Source: Candidatus Ancaeobacter aquaticus
GTDB lineage: Bacteria > Auribacterota > Ancaeobacteria > Ancaeobacterales > Ancaeobacteraceae
Assembly: GCA_030765405.1 (NCBI GenBank)
Contig: JAVCCP010000051.1
Coordinates: forward strand, 1-64,000
Length of the DNA: 64,000 bases
Direction of reading: 5' to 3'
In this document: piece by piece, positions 1 to 9,569 of the stretch
Position numbering within the stretch: position 1 is the first letter of the stretch
How the letters are laid out: every line of letters starts with the position of its first letter
The notes under the pieces: model-generated
Databases searched by the model: none
What the model saw: only the letters and a program-made list of their open reading frames with translations
What the model was told of the DNA's origin: nothing
Position numbers and translations under genes: made by a program

Positions 1-141
1 AGATATAATCGTCTTTTGTAATCCAATTTTTTAAGCGAAATCCTTTCGCGAATATGACCCTTTGTTTAAAAACCTCTAATTAAGCTTAAAATCATACCTT
101 ATGCGTATTGTTGCGGAATCGTTGCTTTTTATCCGGACCCC

Positions 142-170
142 TTGACAAACTTGTTTTTATAAGGTATCAT
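142..170 (+). promoter_or_regulatory. Sigma-70-type promoter of the giant gene
   Basis: TTGACA at 142-147 and TATCAT at 165-170 are separated by 17 bases and lie 54 bases before the start codon at 225. The -35 box matches consensus exactly and the -10 box at five of six positions. Nothing else is recognised in positions 1-141, which are AT-rich. Confidence 0.7.
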
Positions 171-224
171 GTCTGATATCAGTTAGTTGTAGTTGATGTG
201 ATAACATAACAGGGTGTTTTAAAT

Positions 225-3200
225 ATGAAGATTCCAAAACTGTTTTGTAAATGTATGTCAGTTTTTACCATAATAACCTTTCTATCTACCAGCATTGCAT
301 GGTCGGCTCCTCAGAACTCATTAAATTCCGGTTCCCGGGCTGTTGTTAAAGAATCTCTCGCGCCTGAACCCTTTGACTTTGAGAAAGAACTCTCTTCTGA
401 AAAGATAGAGATCTATGAAGGGTTGAATGGTTTTCTGGAATATACCTGTGAAACGGTCTTAGATACTGTTAATGATGCCTTGAAAAAGAGGAAAACAATT
501 GATGTTATAAATTCAAACATAGAATCTCTGCTCACGGTAAAAACCATGAAATATCGGTCAGATAAACACAAAGTTCGTTGTGAAATATTATATGATCTGA
601 TAAAAGTTGGTGTAACGAAGAAAAATATTATTAGTTATCTTATTATCCCGTTCATTAAAGGAGGCAATTATTACACTTTTATTTTTGCTAACAAAAGGAT
701 CTCCGAAAATGAAAAAAACACTATGGGGAAACTTAAAGAAATGCCATTTTCTCCTTCTGCTGAGATAAGAAAAGGCATTAAGATACCATGCAAAGTCCTA
801 AGTATCCCCGAAAATATTTCGCAGGATGAAAAAATAAAATTGTTGTCAAAGATAACTCCTATGTCCTCTGATGAATGGCTTGAAGAACCAACAATGATAG
901 TATCCTCATCAACGGAATTCGGGAGACCTTTGCTTGATGTTATTGTTGGGTGTTTAAATGACAAAAAAAGCAAATTAAAATCAATTGAACCGCTTATGAC
1001 GGGACATATTACAGCATCTATAGCGGATAAATTAAAAGATACTTCATTAAATGGACGAGATAAACGGGAGATAGATGAAATTTGCAGGAAATTAGAAGCA
1101 ATAGACGATGATATTAAAGGACCAATTAAATGGATTCAGCGTGATGCGGCAATGAGTTCTGAAGATAAGGCCGCTGAAATAAAGAGAATAAAAGGCGTTT
1201 TGGCTAAAAAAGAAGAAGGGTTAAAAACCATAGGCGCAGATCTCATAGTTGCAAGCTTAGGAGAAGAAAAAAGTGACGCTATTGATGAAGTGATCAAGGA
1301 GGAAAAAGCAGAGTTAGAAGAAGCAAAAGAAGTAATAGCTTTGATAGAATCTTTGGATGTTGTTGAAACTAAAGGAAGACCGGAGCCGGCCAAATTCTTG
1401 AAAGATCCTTCACAGTATCACCTTATAAGCTCTTTTCACACAAAATTTGCAATACTTATGGAAATAATCATTAATGTTGACAATAATATTTTAGATATTG
1501 GGGGTATTGCTAGAATTATGGGTGTGTCAAGTCTGCTTCTTACCGTGCCATATTTCTTTTATTTTTTTTGCAACTTATCACAAGGACCAGTCCCGGGATT
1601 TGTAGAGTGGATGTCGACGAATTTTGTAAACATGGTTGGCGTTCCTGCTGTATTCCTGAGTGTGTTTTTCTTAAGCGAAGGAATAATGAAGTATGCAAAG
1701 AAAAAGCTGAAACGTATCGAAAAAGAATCAGTCGATATAATTGAATATAATAAAAATATTCACGGGATCTCTAAAGAACTTAGAAAAATAGGCGATATTA
1801 AGGTAGGGTTTATAAATGTGAAACGAAAAATGACGGAGTTGAGGAAGCTGGAAAACTTTGTAAACAAAACAGAAGAAAGGTTAGGTGCTATTGAAAAAAG
1901 AAAAAATGAAATAATAAAAGAAGCTATGCTAACGCTTTCAAAGGAGGAAATAGAAACTCCAAATCTTTTAGATTTGGAAAATGAGTTAAACTGCAAAGAA
2001 GCTGAGATAAAAGCGCTTCGTACATACGTTGCATGGCTTGGACCTGAATCTGCCGCACCAGCGATTTCGGAAAAGAAGATGAAAAAGAAGATAATTGAAA
2101 CAGCTCAAAAATTGTCGCCTAAGGTGTCAGAACATGAATTATTGATGGAACGTGCAAGGGAATTTATAGAAGAGGGGAGGGGACCAGGACAGGAAGTTGA
2201 ATTATCTTTAACTGCTAAAACTATAGGGCCAACGATTACAGAAGATTTTAGCGATGCGGTTACTAAGCGTATTCTAGATCCAGATAACCACATAAAAATT
2301 GACATAACAACTAATGCTAATTCGAACAATGCCGCATTGAGATATGCTGGGGCTGCAGGATTAATACCTATAGTTGTAACTGGAGAAGAACTTGCTTTTG
2401 ATATGGGTAATGGGACGGATGCTCCCGGCTGTATGGTGCCTGATAAGGCCAACGGTGTTACATATTTTGCTATTACACAGGCGGCTTACAACAGCGATGA
2501 TGCTACTGTGATACGTGACGTAAATCTATCTTCAATTCACGATAACGCAGAATTCGAAGCATTAAACGACAATGGCTATTTTATTGAGAACGATCCTGTT
2601 AAAAAAGAACTAAAGAGAAAAGCCGCGCACTTAAAGGGTCTAAGAGCGGAGTGCAAAATAACCAAATCACGTATATTAGAAGGGATTGACAAACTATCAG
2701 CCAAGAACAGGTATGACATACTTGCTCAAATGGCAGCTGATACTCAATTGAAGAAAGAGGAAATAGAGGCAGAGGCTAATCCTTATCTAAGCGCAGGTGA
2801 CAGGAGCTTCGCAAAAAGACTGGCAGATGAAGTTAATGTCCGTGCTCAGGCACTTCTTGCTGAAAAGGATGGGCTTAAATCAATGTTATCCCGATTAACA
2901 GGTAGCATAGAATATAAATACAAAATAATTCGTATTTACACGAAATTACAATCAATAGGCGATATTAAAGAGGAATTTAAACATATTCTGCTTGATAAAG
3001 AACTAAATCCCAAAGAAAAGCCCGGGGAAATAGAGGAAATAAAACGCCGTTTGGCTGAAAAAGAAGAAGAATTGGCAGACATATCTAATGCTCTCTTTAT
3101 TGCAAGCATAGAAAAAGAAATCAATGACCCTATAAAAACTGCTATTGATAAGATAATTGAGAAGAAAAAAGCAGAGATAAAAGAAGTAGAAAAAGTAATA

Positions 3201-6200
3201 GCTTTTGCGGAATCTTTGGATGTTACAAAAACTGCATCAGTGGTAAAACCGGCCAAATTTTTAAAAGATCCTTCACGTTATTCCCTTGTAACCCCTTCTC
3301 ATGCAATATATTCATGGCTTATTAAAACAATCCTAGGGCTTGATTCTAACTATGAGTCTGGTCTAACTATATTTTCGAGTACGTTTAGTATGATGGCAAC
3401 TATATTTGCATGTCTCGCTTGTTTTAGTCCCAACTCAGACGCAATAGTAAGAGTATCAGCTATAGCAATGATGTCAATAACATTTCTTGGCGCGATGATT
3501 GCCCTTGCTGTTGGCGCATTGGTCCCCACGGGAATATTAAGATATACAAAAAAGCGACTGAAACCCATGGAAAAAAAATTAGCCAAAGCCGCTGCCAATA
3601 AAATTAAATATAATGAATATAATAAAAAAATTCGCGAGATCTCTGAAGAACTTATAGAAATAGGCAACATTGATGCGGAGTTTATAAAAGTGAAAGGAAA
3701 AATGCTGGGGTGGGGTGGGCTGGAAGATTTCTTGAACGAAACGAAAGCAAAATTAGATGATATTGAAAAAAGAAAAAATGAAATAGTAGCAGAAGCTGAG
3801 AAAAATCTTTCAGATAAGGAAATAGAAACTCCAAATTTAAAAGATTTGAAAAAGGAATTAAAATACAAAGAAGCTAAGATAGAAGAGCTTCGCACATACG
3901 TTGCATGGCTTAAACCTGAATCTGCTGTACCAGCACTTCCGGAAAAGGAGATAATTGAAATAGCTCAAATATCGCCATTACCTGATAAGTCAGAAAGTGG
4001 AGCATTGATGGAACTTGCAAAGAAAAAAGATACGGCAGGCAAAGAGGCAGAGGAAAAAGCAAAGAAATTAGAAACATCTTTAACTGCTAAGACAGTTGGC
4101 CCCACGATTACAGAAGATTTTAGCGATGCGGTTACTAAGCGTATTCTAGATCCAGATAACCACATAAAAATTGACATAACAACTAATGCTAATTCGAACA
4201 ATGCCGCATTGAGATATGCTAGGGCTGCAGGATTGGTACCTATAGTTGTGGTGGGTGAAGAACTTGCTTTTGATATGGGTAATGGGACGGATGCTCCCGG
4301 CTGTATGGTGCCTGATAAGGCCAACGGTGTTACATATTTTGCTATTACACAGGCGGCTTACAACAGCGATGATGAGACTTTGATACGCGACGTAAATCTA
4401 TCTTCAATTCACGATAACGCAGAATTCGAAGCATTAAACGGCAATGGCTATTTTATTGAGAACGATCCTGTTAAAAAAGAACTAAAGAGAAAAGCCGCAC
4501 ACTTAAAGGGTTTAAGAGCGGAGTGCAAAATAACCAAATCACGTATATTAGAAGGGATTGACAAACTATCAGCCAAGAACAGGTATGACATACTTGCTCA
4601 AATGGTAGCTGATACTCAATTGAAGAAAGAGGAAATAGAAGACAATAATGAAATTGCTTCAGACGATAAAGCATTTGCTAAGGAATTAGCTGATGAAGTC
4701 AAGGCCCGTGCGGAGATACTTCTTAATGAAAAAACTGGAATTGAGTATGATCAACACGAAGGGTTGAATGATTTTCTGGAACATACCTATAAAGTGGTAG
4801 CAAAGACTGTTAAGGATGCCTTGAAAGCGGGGAAAACAATTGATGATATAAATTCAGACATAAAATATCTGATGTTGGGTAAAAGCGAAGAGTATCAGTC
4901 AGAGAAGCACAAAGTTCGTTGTGAAATATTATTTGATTTGATGAAAGTTGGTGTAACGAAGAATAATATTATTAGTTATCTTATTATCCCGTTCAAAAAA
5001 GGAGGCAATTATTACACTTTTATTTTTGCTAACAAAAAGATCTCCGAAAATGAAGAAAACACTATGGGAAAACTTAAAGAAATGCCATTTTCTCCTTCTG
5101 TTGAGATAAGAACAGACATTAGGATAGGTTGCAAAGTTCTAAGTATCCCCGAAAATATTTCGCAGGATAAAGACATAGCATACTTGTTAAGTAAAGCGGC
5201 TATGTCCTTTGATATTGATCAATGGCTTGAAGAACCAACAATGATAGTATCCCGATCAACGGTACTCAAAAAACCTTTACTTGACATTATTGTTGGGTGC
5301 TTAAAAGACAAGCAAAGCAAATTAGAATCAACTAAACCGCTTATTTCAGGACATATTACAGCATCTATAGCGGATAAATTAAAAGATACTTCATTAAGTG
5401 GACGAGATAAACGGGAGATAGATGAAATTTGCAGAAAATTAGGAGCAATAGACAATATTAAAGGGCTAATTAAATATATTCTACTTGATAAGGAAATGAA
5501 TTCTGAAGAAAAGGCCGAGGAAATAAAGAAAATAAAACGCTTTTTGGTTAAAGAAGAAGAAAAGTTAAGAGACATAAATACAGCTCTCTTTACTGCAAGC
5601 TTAGGAGAAGAAAAAAGTGACGCTATCGATGAAGTGATTAAGAAGGAAAAAGCAGAGTTAGAAGAAGCAAAAGAAGTAATAGCTTTAATGGAATCTTTAG
5701 AGGTTACTAAAACTGCATCAGAGGTAACGCCGACCAAATTTTTGAGAGGGCCTTTATATTATAACATTACACACCCTTTATCCGAAGAACAAGTTGGTGA
5801 AGATAATAACTTCGGGCAAGTGCTTATTGCAGTGGGATTTTTCGGGCAGATTCTGTACTACTCGGCAACGATTGGTTTAGGTGGTACTATTGTACCATTA
5901 TCCATAATGATGATTGGAATGACTGCGGTATTAATTATTTGTTTGGCTTTAATGATTTTCACTGGTATGACAGCAAGTTGGGTAAAGAAATTGATCAGAA
6001 AAGTTTTACCTGCCAGGGGTGTTGAATATGATAAAAATATTTATAGGATCTCTAAAGAACTTATAGAGATAGGCAACATTGAGGCAGAGTTTAATAATGT
6101 TTTAATAAACGATCCTGTAAATCTTTCTCCTGTAAGATATCTCTTAAACAAAACGAAAAAAAAGTTAGATGATATTGAAAAAAGAAAAAATGAAATAATA

Positions 6201-7862
6201 AAAGAAGCTATGCAAGAGCTTCCAAGAGCGGAAATAGAAACTCCAAATCTTTTAGATTTGGAAAAGGAATTAAAATACAAAAAAGATAAGATAGAAGCAC
6301 TTCGCACATACATTGCATGGCTTAAATCTGAATCTGCCACACCAGCGATTTCGGAAAAGAAGATGATTGCAGAGGCTCCAATATTGCCATTATCTGATGA
6401 GTCAGAAAATGAAGCATTGATGAGCCGTGCAAAGACGGCAAAGACGGTAAGGGTGAGGGGGGAATTAGAACAGGAAGGTGAAATTGTTATGCCGGCCGGA
6501 AAAAATCTTACGGCTCTCGGGGCTGATGTTCCGCATGCGGAGACTAATAAGGCAATTAAAGAACACCTTGTTGGCGAGGGCGCTATTACACTTGCTATAG
6601 ATTTTAAAAAGCCCGATATTGAACAATCGTTAACCTATGGGACAGCCATATTGCCGGATGTAGAATCAAATAAATTGGAAAGAACAAATGATATTGAAAA
6701 TGGGTTTATAAAAAATTCTGAAGACATTGCTAAGTTTAAAGAGAAGATGAAAGATGTGATAGGTAAACTAAAAGATGTTACAATAAAATATCCTCCAAAT
6801 GTGACAAATAAAGATCTGTTAGATGCAATCGAAACAAAAGGGATTTTCTTTTATAACGATGTAACGATAGGGAATGATGTTTTTGCCCATTCCGGTATGC
6901 AAATCAATGTGCCGATAGGGATGGTTTTACACGCAAAAAGCGATGATATTGCGAAACTACTCTTAGAGGAAGCTAAACATATAGTTTTAAATGATCCTTA
7001 CCATAAGATTATAAAGCATGATGAAGGATTGAGGCGGAGACTGCTTTCCGTGGCGTTGATGGAAGGAAAGCGAGCTGAGGAAATTGCCCGGGGAATGGAA
7101 AAAGCAATGGCAATGCTGAATATAAGGCCTGAAAAAGCCATGAAAAATATCGAAGCGGTAAAATTAAAAGATCCGGGTTTAGCTGATAAGATGACATTTG
7201 TGTATTTAACAGTGGATCCTGATTTTATGGTAAATCTGGATAAAGAGATAGGAAAGAGGAACGGAAAGAAGAATTTCAAGGTGATACCGGTTTACAAAAA
7301 GAGTTCTATGCGGGCATTTAATTATCTTGATGAAGCGGCGAAAAAATATGGAAATATATTGTTTCCGCCGGTTGACATTGATGAATTAAAGACATACAAA
7401 GAAGAAGGAGAACTACTTGAGGAGGCGGCAATAAATTATGCAGGGATAAAATTTCCTAAATTTGTTATAACCGGTAAAAATATCGGCTGGATAAATTCAG
7501 CGGATACGGATTATATGATAGATAATATTGTGTCTGATAAACCAAATATACTGGTAATGACACCAAGGATTCCGGGTGAAGATGAGATAAATAATATAGG
7601 GTTATTGTTAGATATAATGGAAATAGGGATAATGGCCCGTCAGAGAGCAGGTGATGCGTTTGATACGATAACATTTGCCCAATTGGCTGAATATCTCGCT
7701 CCTGCGGTGAAAGAACAGTTTCTTTTAGCGGTAGCTGAATTGGGGTTAGGGATTAATGATAAAGTAGCAGATATAGTCAAATCTCCGATGTCGATACAAA
7801 ATGTTGATGAAACATTAAAGAGTAATATCATATCGGAAAAAGCCATGATAACAGCCGCATAA
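225..7862 (+). CDS. Giant modular secreted/membrane protein of unknown function
   Basis: The 2545-residue product is not recognised as any named family. A signal peptide is seen at residues 1-28 (ending STSIAWSA). The rest is built from repeated blocks. Module A (about 65-300) recurs at about 1511-1740. A charged helical block B (about 307-398) recurs at about 909-1019 and 1746-1845. Each B is followed by a pair of hydrophobic membrane segments (about 433-489, 1048-1106, 1866-1917) and a long coiled-coil stretch ending in a TYVAWL/TYIAWL motif. Module C (about 662-882) recurs at about 1286-1503 almost unchanged. The order is SP-A-B-TM-CC-C-B-TM-CC-C-A-B-TM-CC and then a unique C-terminal region (about 2086-2545). 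It is transcribed alone from the promoter at 142-170. The protein probably spans or ties down to a membrane, with modules outside the cytoplasm; this is inferred. Giant genes are known from Omnitrophota genomes. Confidence 0.9.
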   Translation: MKIPKLFCKCMSVFTIITFLSTSIAWSAPQNSLNSGSRAVVKESLAPEPFDFEKELSSEKIEIYEGLNGFLEYTCETVLDTVNDALKKRKTIDVINSNIESLLTVKTMKYRSDKHKVRCEILYDLIKVGVTKKNIISYLIIPFIKGGNYYTFIFANKRISENEKNTMGKLKEMPFSPSAEIRKGIKIPCKVLSIPENISQDEKIKLLSKITPMSSDEWLEEPTMIVSSSTEFGRPLLDVIVGCLNDKKSKLKSIEPLMTGHITASIADKLKDTSLNGRDKREIDEICRKLEAIDDDIKGPIKWIQRDAAMSSEDKAAEIKRIKGVLAKKEEGLKTIGADLIVASLGEEKSDAIDEVIKEEKAELEEAKEVIALIESLDVVETKGRPEPAKFLKDPSQYHLISSFHTKFAILMEIIINVDNNILDIGGIARIMGVSSLLLTVPYFFYFFCNLSQGPVPGFVEWMSTNFVNMVGVPAVFLSVFFLSEGIMKYAKKKLKRIEKESVDIIEYNKNIHGISKELRKIGDIKVGFINVKRKMTELRKLENFVNKTEERLGAIEKRKNEIIKEAMLTLSKEEIETPNLLDLENELNCKEAEIKALRTYVAWLGPESAAPAISEKKMKKKIIETAQKLSPKVSEHELLMERAREFIEEGRGPGQEVELSLTAKTIGPTITEDFSDAVTKRILDPDNHIKIDITTNANSNNAALRYAGAAGLIPIVVTGEELAFDMGNGTDAPGCMVPDKANGVTYFAITQAAYNSDDATVIRDVNLSSIHDNAEFEALNDNGYFIENDPVKKELKRKAAHLKGLRAECKITKSRILEGIDKLSAKNRYDILAQMAADTQLKKEEIEAEANPYLSAGDRSFAKRLADEVNVRAQALLAEKDGLKSMLSRLTGSIEYKYKIIRIYTKLQSIGDIKEEFKHILLDKELNPKEKPGEIEEIKRRLAEKEEELADISNALFIASIEKEINDPIKTAIDKIIEKKKAEIKEVEKVIAFAESLDVTKTASVVKPAKFLKDPSRYSLVTPSHAIYSWLIKTILGLDSNYESGLTIFSSTFSMMATIFACLACFSPNSDAIVRVSAIAMMSITFLGAMIALAVGALVPTGILRYTKKRLKPMEKKLAKAAANKIKYNEYNKKIREISEELIEIGNIDAEFIKVKGKMLGWGGLEDFLNETKAKLDDIEKRKNEIVAEAEKNLSDKEIETPNLKDLKKELKYKEAKIEELRTYVAWLKPESAVPALPEKEIIEIAQISPLPDKSESGALMELAKKKDTAGKEAEEKAKKLETSLTAKTVGPTITEDFSDAVTKRILDPDNHIKIDITTNANSNNAALRYARAAGLVPIVVVGEELAFDMGNGTDAPGCMVPDKANGVTYFAITQAAYNSDDETLIRDVNLSSIHDNAEFEALNGNGYFIENDPVKKELKRKAAHLKGLRAECKITKSRILEGIDKLSAKNRYDILAQMVADTQLKKEEIEDNNEIASDDKAFAKELADEVKARAEILLNEKTGIEYDQHEGLNDFLEHTYKVVAKTVKDALKAGKTIDDINSDIKYLMLGKSEEYQSEKHKVRCEILFDLMKVGVTKNNIISYLIIPFKKGGNYYTFIFANKKISENEENTMGKLKEMPFSPSVEIRTDIRIGCKVLSIPENISQDKDIAYLLSKAAMSFDIDQWLEEPTMIVSRSTVLKKPLLDIIVGCLKDKQSKLESTKPLISGHITASIADKLKDTSLSGRDKREIDEICRKLGAIDNIKGLIKYILLDKEMNSEEKAEEIKKIKRFLVKEEEKLRDINTALFTASLGEEKSDAIDEVIKKEKAELEEAKEVIALMESLEVTKTASEVTPTKFLRGPLYYNITHPLSEEQVGEDNNFGQVLIAVGFFGQILYYSATIGLGGTIVPLSIMMIGMTAVLIICLALMIFTGMTASWVKKLIRKVLPARGVEYDKNIYRISKELIEIGNIEAEFNNVLINDPVNLSPVRYLLNKTKKKLDDIEKRKNEIIKEAMQELPRAEIETPNLLDLEKELKYKKDKIEALRTYIAWLKSESATPAISEKKMIAEAPILPLSDESENEALMSRAKTAKTVRVRGELEQEGEIVMPAGKNLTALGADVPHAETNKAIKEHLVGEGAITLAIDFKKPDIEQSLTYGTAILPDVESNKLERTNDIENGFIKNSEDIAKFKEKMKDVIGKLKDVTIKYPPNVTNKDLLDAIETKGIFFYNDVTIGNDVFAHSGMQINVPIGMVLHAKSDDIAKLLLEEAKHIVLNDPYHKIIKHDEGLRRRLLSVALMEGKRAEEIARGMEKAMAMLNIRPEKAMKNIEAVKLKDPGLADKMTFVYLTVDPDFMVNLDKEIGKRNGKKNFKVIPVYKKSSMRAFNYLDEAAKKYGNILFPPVDIDELKTYKEEGELLEEAAINYAGIKFPKFVITGKNIGWINSADTDYMIDNIVSDKPNILVMTPRIPGEDEINNIGLLLDIMEIGIMARQRAGDAFDTITFAQLAEYLAPAVKEQFLLAVAELGLGINDKVADIVKSPMSIQNVDETLKSNIISEKAMITAA
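415..1135 (+). repeat. Module A, copy 1, inside the giant gene
   Basis: This block encodes the segment beginning EGLNGFLEYTCETV and is repeated at about 4756-5475, offset by about 4341 bases. The two copies share long runs of identical bases around 571-720 and 4912-5060 but differ elsewhere by substitutions and small indels. The copies are older than the module C copies, judged by eye. Confidence 0.8.
2232..2768 (+). repeat. Module C, copy 1: 537-bp direct repeat in the giant gene
   Basis: This segment is repeated in frame at 4104-4640, exactly 1872 bases (624 codons) further on. By eye only about 15 to 20 of 537 positions differ, clustered in a few codons. It encodes residues about 670-848, including the motifs SSIHDNAEFEALN and DMGNGTDAPGC. 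Such high identity points to recent duplication or gene conversion. Confidence 0.9.
4104..4640 (+). repeat. Module C, copy 2: 537-bp direct repeat in the giant gene
   Basis: Second copy of the segment at 2232-2768. The flanking sequences diverge sharply on both sides: upstream the linker differs, and downstream this copy runs into module A copy 2 instead of block B. The edges of the duplication are therefore well defined. Confidence 0.9.
4756..5475 (+). repeat. Module A, copy 2, inside the giant gene
   Basis: Second copy of the module at 415-1135, beginning EGLNDFLEHTYKVV. It follows module C copy 2 directly and leads into the third B block, so the giant protein arose by block shuffling as well as tandem duplication. 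Confidence 0.8.
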
Positions 7863-8027
7863 CACTTCGCTGTTTCGTGACGAAATTCAATGAGAAAAAA
7901 GTGCGCTGTTGTCCTCCTCCTTATTGCTTCCCTCATTGCTCAAGAAAATATGTCAATGTGATATCAGAAACAGTGTATGCCTTTAACGAAGGCAAAAAGA
8001 GCTTTTTATCTAAAACGCACTCCTGTA

Positions 8028-8055
8028 TTGACATTTTTGCCAGAAATAGTAAAAT
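8028..8055 (+). promoter_or_regulatory. Sigma-70-type promoter of hisS
   Basis: TTGACA at 8028-8033 and TAAAAT at 8050-8055 are 16 bases apart, 40 bases before the GTG start of hisS. The 7863-8027 stretch upstream holds no convincing gene. Confidence 0.65.
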
Positions 8056-8095
8056 ATACGTTCGTTTTAAAGGTTTATAAAAAAAGGAGTTATAG

Positions 8096-9379
8096 GTGCT
8101 TTTCAGAAGTATAAAAGGTGTAAATGATATTTTGCCTGATGTTATTGGTCTCTGGCAGAAAGTGGAGTCTTCTGCTCGTAAGGTGTTCTCCCTCTACGGA
8201 TATGAAGAGATACGGACACCTATCTTTGAGCAAACAGAACTTTTTGCCCGTAGTATAGGACAAACTTCTGATATAGTGAAAAAAGAGATGTATTCATTTA
8301 CCGATAAGAAGGGGCGTGCTGTTACGCTTCGCCCTGAAGCAACTGCCCCGGTAATAAGATCTTATATCGAGAATAAGGAACATTTTAGGAAAGCTATCAC
8401 AAAGTTGTACTACCTTGGCCCGATGTTTCGATATGAACGCCCTCAAAAGGGTAGATCACGCCAATTTCATCAGATCGGAGTAGAAGTTGTTGGTGGATAC
8501 AGTCCTTATACAGATGCTGAAGTTATTGAAGTGGGATATCAGTTTTTTAAAAATATAGGTCTCGGTGACATTGTAATAGAAATTAACAGTGTTGGCTGTC
8601 CTGAATGTCGGCCGCGATATTCTAAAGCGTTAAAGACTTATTTAGAGGATAAAATTGGTACATTTTGCGAGGATTGTCAGGACAGGTACCAGAAAAATAT
8701 TTTGAGGATTTTGGATTGTAAGGTGAAAGAGGATATTTTACAGCTCAATGATGCCCCTGTTGTAACTGACCATGTGTGTGAAGAGTGTAGCGAACATTAC
8801 AAAACGGTACAGAATGCATTGAATATTCTCAAAGTTCCTTTTACTATAAACCAGAAAATGGTAAGAGGTCTTGATTATTACACTAAAACTGTTTTTGAGA
8901 TAAAACATGGCTCATTGGGTGCCTTGGATGCTGTTGCAGCCGGAGGGAGATACGATAATCTTATTCATGAGCTTGGCGGCGAAAAAAAAGGTGCGGTAGG
9001 CTTCGCGGTAGGTATGGAGCGTATAATTCTCGCTCTTACTGAACGTCTAGAGACTGGAATTGATACATATAATCTTGATGCATATCTGGTGTCTCTGGGG
9101 GATGAATCTTTTAAACAAAACTTTATTTTACAGGATCGTTTGCGAAAAGCTGGTTTACGCATTGATATCTCCTATGATGCTAAAAGCATTAAAGCGCAGA
9201 TGAAACAAGCCGATCTTTCTAAGGCACGGTATACATTAATACGAGGAGATAATGAACTTGCTGATAATGTGATAACCGTAAGAGATATGAAGAGTGGCGA
9301 TGAGAAAAAAATCAAAGTTGATGATATTGAAAGCTGGTTTGCCCGGAATTCTCAGCGAATATCTGCTGTAGAGACGTAA
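8096..9379 (+). CDS. hisS: Histidyl-tRNA synthetase
   Basis: A class II aminoacyl-tRNA synthetase of 427 residues that charges tRNA-His in the cytoplasm; the length matches the bacterial family. Class II motif 2 is seen as FRYERPQKGRSRQFHQ (about residues 112-127). The histidine-specific motifs GLDYYTKTVFE (about 259-269) and AAGGRYDNL (about 281) follow, then motif 3 GFAVGMERI (about 302). An anticodon-binding domain occupies the last 90 residues. The start is GTG at 8096, supported by AAGGAG six bases upstream. Its own promoter lies at 8028-8055. The last codons and the stop lie inside a 116-bp palindrome (9371-9486). It is followed by aspS, a common neighbour of hisS. Confidence 0.97.
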   Translation: MLFRSIKGVNDILPDVIGLWQKVESSARKVFSLYGYEEIRTPIFEQTELFARSIGQTSDIVKKEMYSFTDKKGRAVTLRPEATAPVIRSYIENKEHFRKAITKLYYLGPMFRYERPQKGRSRQFHQIGVEVVGGYSPYTDAEVIEVGYQFFKNIGLGDIVIEINSVGCPECRPRYSKALKTYLEDKIGTFCEDCQDRYQKNILRILDCKVKEDILQLNDAPVVTDHVCEECSEHYKTVQNALNILKVPFTINQKMVRGLDYYTKTVFEIKHGSLGALDAVAAGGRYDNLIHELGGEKKGAVGFAVGMERIILALTERLETGIDTYNLDAYLVSLGDESFKQNFILQDRLRKAGLRIDISYDAKSIKAQMKQADLSKARYTLIRGDNELADNVITVRDMKSGDEKKIKVDDIESWFARNSQRISAVET

Positions 9380-9486
9380 CTACCTACGTGTGCGGCGTTA
9401 TGCTCCGAAAGTCCTTCTAGACGTACTGAAAGTACGACTGCAAAGGACTTGGTCGCATGCCTTGCACACGCAGGCAGTAACGTCTC
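9371..9486. repeat. 116-bp imperfect palindrome overlapping the hisS stop
   Basis: The arms GAGACGTAACTACCTACGTG and the reverse complement of the right end (GAGACGTTACTGCCTGCGTG) pair along almost the full length, folding around TGAAA near 9427. It is richer in G and C than its surroundings and has no T-run, so it is not a classic terminator. Pieces such as TGCAAGGC and CCTTTGCAGT also occur in the MITE-like copies at 11323 and 54158, so it may be a relative or a folded remnant. Function unknown. Confidence 0.75.
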
Positions 9487-9569
9487 TTCGCTATGAAATT
9501 CGATGAGAACCCCGGGCCAAATAATAAATAGCATATTGGAAAACACTGGAAGAAAAACAAGGAGTTGTG

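Noticed and set aside
2540-2580. SSIHDNAEFEALN in module C as a metallopeptidase or nuclease motif
   Set aside because: A single His with scattered acidic residues fits no family pattern I can name, so no function is claimed.
2105-4324. Long antisense frames inside the giant gene
   Set aside because: They are mirror frames of the module C and coiled-coil repeats and have no promoters or starts of their own.
7877-8080. Open frame of 67 codons between the giant gene and hisS
   Set aside because: No ribosome binding site and no recognisable motifs, cysteine- and proline-rich start of odd composition, and it runs over the hisS promoter.
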